A DNA stretch of 64,000 bases from Phytophthora quininea (taxonomy: Eukaryota; Oomycota; Peronosporomycetes; Peronosporales; Peronosporaceae), in assembly GCA_011947345.1 (NCBI GenBank), contig JAAVTG010000519.1, positions 186,001 to 250,000 of the forward strand, written 5' to 3'. Below are positions 62,839 through 64,000 of this stretch, in pieces. The notes under the pieces are model-generated. The model was not told the origin of the DNA. It worked only from the letters and a program-made list of their open reading frames with translations, and searched no databases. The position numbers were made by a program, and so were the translations under genes. Every line of letters starts with the position of its first letter. Position 1 is the first letter of the stretch.

Positions 62839-63852
62839 ATGCCGTGCTCTGTAGCTGTGATCGTAGCGACGGTAGCTGGAACTCTTTCGCTGCTGAGCTT
62901 CTTGCTCCCTTTCTGGTCCGTGATCAAAGTGGTTGACGATTCCGGAAGCGGAAGCAGCGACGATGAAGAAGTTCAAACTGACTTGGAATTGGCCATCGGC
63001 GTCTGGGGCGCCTGCGTCATGATTCAAAACCGCACCGTTGGCGACAGTCTCCGTGGCTTTCTCCTTCAGTCTGCTGCTTCACAACTTACCAGCTCCAACT
63101 TTGACGACGTCGTCGCGGCCGAGGCGACGTTCACCTGCGGCTCATTCTTCACACCAGGTGTTGTTGGCATTCACTGCGAGGCTAAACACGGTTTCGCTGA
63201 TGGAAGGTGCTCGCGGTCGGAGCGGGATACGCCTACAAGCCTCTGCGCGGCGGATCAGCCAGTGGACATGCTGCTACAAGCTTGGGATCAAGACCAATCT
63301 CGTGGAACCATCCGCACGTCTTCGACTGCTCGGCAAGAGATGGCAACTTGGCTGAACAATTCGCTGCCAGATATGTGCGGCGCTCCCGGACACGGTACAG
63401 CAGTTCTCACCGCAGTATCGACGCTCTGCTCGACCATTTCGATATTCTTGCTGCTGTTTGGGGTTGTGTTCGGCTCCCTCGAAGTGCAGATGGCAAACCA
63501 TGGCGCCGTCTCGATCCTCATCGCTGGATGCTTGCAAGCTGCGTTGATAGGGATCTGGCTGCTGGTGACATATGTGCTGCATCACGACGGCAACCACTTC
63601 GGGACATCGTTCTACTTCAGTTTTGTTAGCGTCTTCGGATACCTGTTTGCGTACCTTGTAGCACAACGCCATCTCCGGATCGAGCGCAATGCCCTCGTGC
63701 AACTGGGATTGCTCGAAGAAGACGACGAGTCTGACAATGATATTTTCAAGACTGCCAAAGCAACCGAAGAACCTGAGGAAGGGGCCCACCAAACACGAAA
63801 TCTGTCGCCGCGGAAGGAGCATACTCCCAGATCAGCCCAGCGAGTCGTGTAG
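62839..63852 (+). CDS. Four-helix membrane protein (claudin/PMP22-like topology)
   Basis: Uninterrupted 337-residue frame from 62839 (MPCSVAVIVATVAGTLSLLS); an in-frame ATG at 62812 adds nine residues and is less likely. Helix 1 is VAGTLSLLSFLLPFWSVI. A large extracellular loop of about 150 residues follows, with GVWGACVMIQNRTV (W..C arrangement as in the claudin superfamily), several Cys and an N-glycosylation site. Helices 2-4 are ISIFLLLFGVVFGSL, VSILIAGCLQAALIGIWLLV and FYFSFVSVFGYLFAYLV. The cytoplasmic tail is acidic then basic (LLEEDDESDNDIF, SPRKEHTPRSAQR). Topology is clear; membership of the claudin superfamily is inference. Confidence 0.7.
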   Translation: MPCSVAVIVATVAGTLSLLSFLLPFWSVIKVVDDSGSGSSDDEEVQTDLELAIGVWGACVMIQNRTVGDSLRGFLLQSAASQLTSSNFDDVVAAEATFTCGSFFTPGVVGIHCEAKHGFADGRCSRSERDTPTSLCAADQPVDMLLQAWDQDQSRGTIRTSSTARQEMATWLNNSLPDMCGAPGHGTAVLTAVSTLCSTISIFLLLFGVVFGSLEVQMANHGAVSILIAGCLQAALIGIWLLVTYVLHHDGNHFGTSFYFSFVSVFGYLFAYLVAQRHLRIERNALVQLGLLEEDDESDNDIFKTAKATEEPEEGAHQTRNLSPRKEHTPRSAQRVV

Positions 63853-63917
63853 TCCGCTAGGGCAACAATTTAGTGATCAAAACTTCGGTATTCTACCTGA
63901 CCTCCTGGGTGGCCTTA

Positions 63918-64000
63918 TCAGTTGAGCATGTCGACTACAGCGTCAGCGATAGCAAGTGATGCTGTCAGTCCTGGAGATTCGATACCGCCGAGATGCACGA
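63918..64000 (-). CDS. 3' end of an L-2-hydroxyglutarate dehydrogenase-like oxidoreductase (partial)
   Basis: Minus-strand frame reads VHLGGIESPGLTASLAIADA, then a short tail to TGA at 63918, and is open to the right edge. G-I-E-S-P-G-L-T-x-S-L-A-I is the characteristic C-terminal FAD-binding segment of L-2-hydroxyglutarate dehydrogenases and close FAD-dependent (DAO-type) oxidoreductases. Only 27 codons are in the window, so the catalytic part cannot be checked. In mitochondria this enzyme oxidises L-2-hydroxyglutarate to 2-oxoglutarate. Confidence 0.6.
   Translation of the reverse strand, partial: VHLGGIESPGLTASLAIADAVVDMLN

Noticed and set aside
1..64000. CRISPR arrays, rRNA and tRNA genes
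   Set aside because: No regularly spaced direct repeats and no rRNA or cloverleaf-consistent tRNA sequence noticed by eye; a covariance-model scan was not possible.

Overview
The window is nuclear DNA of an oomycete, most likely Phytophthora or a close relative. Evidence: genes on both strands with many 55-120 bp GT-AG introns; oomycete-type families (bZIP fused to a START-like domain, an aspartic protease fused to a seven-helix receptor domain, EGF/tenascin-like surface proteins); decayed hAT-, pogo- and MULE-type transposons; and a core promoter resembling the oomycete initiator (CATTCTCCAATTC) before a family of small secreted peptides. No rRNA, tRNA or CRISPR array was recognised. The genus call is inference from families, not from a database search.

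Layout. 0-5.2 kb: two tandem TPR genes on the minus strand, a weak divergent ORF, and a bZIP regulator. 5.2-10.3 kb: a decayed hAT-like transposon, unassigned DNA, and the first member of a short zinc-binding (C-x6-C-x15-C-x2-H) protein family. 10.3-19 kb: three more members of that family around three polytopic membrane-protein genes, two of which are paralogues. 19.8-25.6 kb: a secreted protein, the aspartic protease/7TM fusion, and a C2H2 zinc-finger regulator with two His/Cys motifs near its C-terminus. 26-48.6 kb: an accessory zone with about thirteen copies of a small secreted peptide family on both strands, from apparently intact to relics, interleaved with a catalytically broken pogo-type transposase, a MULE fragment, and four ordinary genes (RecQ helicase, pantothenate synthetase, a probable membrane protein, a kinesin). 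48.8-52.7 kb: an EGF-type surface protein and a mitochondrial tryptophanyl-tRNA synthetase. 52.7-61 kb: GC-rich DNA with little recognisable except two copies of a tiny conserved protein. 61-64 kb: a coiled-coil gene, a claudin-like four-helix protein, and the 3' end of an L-2-hydroxyglutarate dehydrogenase-like gene.

Reading problem. Many otherwise well-conserved genes are broken by small frameshifts, and most are repaired in concept by one extra base in a short homopolymer (AAAA, GGGG, CCCC, TTTTT). This looks like a homopolymer-deletion error in the sequence rather than biology, so such genes are annotated across the breaks and the breaks are named. Lost start codons and nonsense codons in the peptide family are not of this kind and are treated as real decay.

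The most novel feature is the secreted peptide family: a signal peptide, a short variable linker, and a C-terminal R-P-C-x5-C loop with only two cysteines, sharing a core promoter and an upstream element.
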